A stretch of 64,000 nucleotides of DNA, from the NCBI RefSeq assembly GCF_014697575.1, contig NZ_JACJSC010000029.1:1-64000 (forward strand). Reading direction: 5' to 3'. Shown piece after piece: positions 63,529 through 64,000 of this stretch. The stretch's first letter is position 1. Each line of letters begins with the position of its first letter. This DNA comes from Planktothrix sp. FACHB-1365 (lineage in GTDB: Bacteria > Cyanobacteriota > Cyanobacteriia > Cyanobacteriales > Microcoleaceae). The position numbers were made by a program, and so were the translations under genes. The notes under the pieces were generated by a model. The model ran no database searches, was not told where the DNA came from, and was given only the letters and a program-made list of their open reading frames with translations.

Positions 63529-64000
63529 ATGTCCAAGCAATCACGCGAGTTTCCTCACATCTATTTCCCTGAAAAGGGCAAAAGTGAAAATTATACACGA
63601 CCAAGGCAAGGTGGTGGATCTAATCCTCCTCCTAACCGTAATAGGATAACTCATGCTAGTTACTTAGAGCAAGTGATCGGCAGAGCCATTCAGAACGCTA
63701 ATCAACTACTAACCTCTCGTGATCCTGGACTGGCTACTGGAGTACCAGGCTTTTACCTAGAATTTTATATTAAAGCTGACGAAACGATTGCTTTAAAATC
63801 TTTAGAAAACCAGACAAAAAAGATTGAATTGGTAGCAGTCAAGAAAATACCAGGGGAAGAAGATATGGTTATGGCAACAGTCTTCATCCCAGCATCAGCC
63901 TCTAATTACTTCTTGAAAAAAGTAGAAGAATATCGAGATAAAAATACAAAGAACGACAAGCCCAAAAATGATGCGCTTGTATCCCGGTTAGAAACTGTTG
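63529..64000 (+). CDS. ietS: S8 family subtilase (IetS-like), N-terminal part only
   Basis: From ATG 63529 the frame is open to the edge of the window (about 157 codons), so the gene continues outside. The N-terminus HIYFPEKGKSENYTRPRQ, then GGGSNPPPNRNRITHASY and GFYLEFYIKADETIALKS fits the N-terminal region of subtilisin-like peptidases that are paired with AAA ATPases. The catalytic Asp-His-Ser residues lie beyond the window, so protease activity cannot be judged. It starts 7 bases after the ATPase stop. Confidence 0.8.
   Translation, partial: MSKQSREFPHIYFPEKGKSENYTRPRQGGGSNPPPNRNRITHASYLEQVIGRAIQNANQLLTSRDPGLATGVPGFYLEFYIKADETIALKSLENQTKKIELVAVKKIPGEEDMVMATVFIPASASNYFLKKVEEYRDKNTKNDKPKNDALVSRLETV

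Overview
The window is chromosomal DNA from a filamentous, gas-vacuolate cyanobacterium, most like Planktothrix or another Oscillatoriales. The evidence is a gas-vesicle cluster (gvpA-gvpC-gvpN-gvpJ) with a Planktothrix-type GvpC, the circadian regulator RpaA, NdhD, GUN4, haem oxygenase, a thylakoid CAAD/CURT1-type protein, many HIP1-type GCGATCGC octamers, low-GC coding style and heptameric tandem repeats. No rRNA, tRNA or CRISPR array was seen.

Layout. 1-1.8 kb: broken ISAs1-type transposase, a small photosystem-associated membrane protein, then a gene graveyard holding a pseudoknotted structured-RNA candidate. 1.8-6.3 kb: copper module (cupredoxin, Cu-ATPase, sensor kinase). 6.4-9.4 kb: accessory patch with a Uma2 nuclease, a methyltransferase beside a 5'-truncated restriction endonuclease, and an orphan toxin-immunity pair. 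9.5-11.7 kb: tetrapyrrole and heptose genes (ho1, gun4, rfaE2). 12-14 kb: HpsJ-like protein and a glycosyltransferase separated by a large nested inverted repeat. 14-17 kb: ABC-2 exporter. 18-27 kb: DUF1269 protein, ndhD, sugar-binding lipoprotein plus MscS channel, ubiX, and a large kinase/receiver/phosphatase protein. 27-31 kb: Rieske oxygenase plus a Rieske-containing carotenoid desaturase-like flavoprotein, gluconokinase, CYTH protein. 31-35.7 kb: HEAT-repeat protein that looks like a decapitated NACHT protein, Uma2 nuclease, VapBC-like pair. 35.8-37.3 kb: gltD, with a candidate sRNA upstream on the other strand. 38.2-42.9 kb: gas-vesicle operon divergent from rpaA, then a CAAD protein. 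43-48.5 kb: metal island (CbiMQO/NikL uptake, a lipoprotein, bacterioferritin-like protein, FTR1). 49-52 kb: ftsW and a glycosyltransferase.

51.9-59.3 kb is the most system-like accessory region. Seven genes lie on one strand: a Ser/Thr kinase with WD40 repeats, a DUF4234-type membrane protein, an FHA protein with dynamin-like features but no P-loop, two small acidic Asp-rich repeat proteins with the same N-terminus, a MotA/TolQ/ExbB-like channel, and an ExbD/ZorB-like partner. Together they suggest phosphorylation-gated control of an ion-driven membrane machine. I know of no named system with this composition.

59.6-64 kb: ylqF, universal stress protein, pgk, and at the right edge an AAA ATPase plus the start of an S8 subtilase, matching the IetAS anti-phage pair; the second gene runs out of the window.
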